Shown here piece after piece: positions 63,598-64,000 of a stretch of 64,000 nucleotides of DNA. The stretch is from Paracoccus aurantiacus. GTDB lineage: Bacteria; Pseudomonadota; Alphaproteobacteria; Rhodobacterales; Rhodobacteraceae. A program made the position numbers and the translations under genes. The stretch's first letter is position 1. Each line of letters opens with the position of its first letter. The notes under the pieces were generated by a model. That model was not told the origin of the DNA. It saw nothing but the letters and a program-made list of their open reading frames with translations, and ran no database searches. The stretch is taken from NCBI RefSeq assembly GCF_007993065.1, contig NZ_VOPL01000003.1, forward strand, positions 124,001 to 188,000. Direction: 5' to 3'.

Positions 63598-64000
63598 GGT
63601 GCTTTTCCGGCAGGAGCAAGGCCGACACCGGCATCTGGCTCGACCTCCGGTGCCACCTTCCGCGACCCGAACTGAAGCAGAGCGACCCCCGCGAGGATGA
63701 GGCACATCGCCAGGTAGCCGATCAGCTGGATCGCCTCGCCGACGAACACGACGCCGATCACCAGGGCCACGACCGGAGGAATGTAGGTAACGCTCGAAGC
63801 CGCCAGCGCACCGAGGTTTTCGACGATGTGATAATAGGCGACATAGGCAAGGCCGGTTCCGCAGAGGCCAAGACCGATGACAAGGCCGATCCAGGCCCGG
63901 TCGTCGGCGAAGACCGCGCCAATCCCCTCGACCGGGATCACCATGAACAGCAGAAGCATTGCGATGCCGATCTGGTAGGTCGTCAAGGCGGCGGCTGGCA
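63594..64000 (-). CDS. EamA/DMT-family transporter, partial (5' end beyond the window)
   Basis: The visible C-terminal ~135 residues have four hydrophobic helices and the EamA pattern GLCGTGLAYVAYYHIVENLGALAASSVTYIPPVVALVIGVVF. The frame is open to the window edge, so the first half (about five helices) lies to the right. Such transporters export metabolites or amino acids. Its partner is the coupled PNPOx-family gene. Confidence 0.85.
   Translation of the reverse strand, partial: PAAALTTYQIGIAMLLLFMVIPVEGIGAVFADDRAWIGLVIGLGLCGTGLAYVAYYHIVENLGALAASSVTYIPPVVALVIGVVFVGEAIQLIGYLAMCLILAGVALLQFGSRKVAPEVEPDAGVGLAPAGKAP

Larger units (their letters stand above)
27088..64000. mobile_element. integrative and conjugative element, left end and most of its body
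   Basis: Bounded on the left by a tRNA 3' fragment (27088-27134) followed by a tyrosine integrase, then cargo, an establishment region, RepA/ParA, TraF, transglycosylase, RlxS-type relaxase and TraG. The right end lies outside the window, as do the trb mating-pair genes expected after TraG. All these genes except cargo cassettes are on the plus strand. Presence of both an integrase and an iteron-type RepA suggests that the excised circle can replicate. Confidence 0.88.

Noticed and set aside
27313-64000. CRISPR array or insertion sequence in the ICE
   Set aside because: No regularly spaced repeat-spacer pattern and no transposase frame with terminal inverted repeats was seen; the repeats present are leaders, iterons or decayed gene copies.

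Overview
The window suggests an alphaproteobacterium of the Paracoccus/Rhodobacteraceae type. It is GC-rich, with hisAFE, accBC-aat, NDUFA12-mlaD-DUF2155 and dusA-aroA neighbourhoods, a methylcitrate operon, a KQCGH-type isocitrate lyase, and two ScfR-type (XRE plus IrrE-like) regulators of short-chain acyl metabolism. The species is inferred from gene content, not from a marker gene.

Positions 1-27087 are host chromosome. From left to right they carry: a DUF2147 protein; hisA-hisF-hisE; a small secreted protein; accB-accC-aat; NDUFA12-mlaD-DUF2155 (minus); a VOC protein; dusA-tauE-aroA (minus); a secreted transglycosylase; thioesterase-prpD-prpC-prpB (minus) divergent from a ScfR regulator; queH; a decayed AT-richer gene; aceA plus a small partner gene (minus) divergent from a second ScfR/RamB-like regulator; an MCE lipid-transport operon (permease, ATPase, MCE protein, lipoprotein); and an N-terminally truncated allophanate hydrolase.

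From 27088 to the right edge lies most of an integrative and conjugative element (ICE). It starts at the 3' half of a tRNA gene (probably tRNA-Arg, anticodon CCG), read as attL, and is followed by a tyrosine integrase. Cargo next to the integrase is a DUF433/DUF5615 toxin-antitoxin-like pair, a nickel/cobalt-type efflux gene with its CsoR/RcnR repressor, and a P-loop kinase-like gene. A long establishment region (32.2-51.1 kb) encodes ArdC, a PAPS-reductase-like enzyme, a large ParB, a nuclease, a DarB-like methylase-helicase, a Toprim primase-like protein, a SLOG protein, SSB and many small unknown proteins. A replication and stability block (RepA with internal iterons, ParA, a DNA methylase) leads into conjugation genes: TraF, transglycosylase, a GCACCGTGC repeat cluster that may be oriT, the RlxS-type relaxase, TraG and an RHH protein. 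The window ends in a second cargo pair (PNPOx-family protein and EamA transporter). The trb mating-pair genes and the right end (attR) are not in view.

The most unusual signal is non-coding. The establishment region carries three families of repeated structured leaders. Family 1 (four copies, with a compensatory base change) precedes ardC, parB and two unknown genes. Family 2 (two copies with a TGG loop) precedes ssb and a 54-aa gene. Family 3 is a ~350-bp direct repeat before two unknown genes. Both family-2 genes also have a decayed, inverted copy of themselves and of their leader lying head-to-head upstream. Because these genes probably enter a recipient first, as single-stranded DNA, the inverted copies could act as folded single-strand promoters. 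That reading is a hypothesis.
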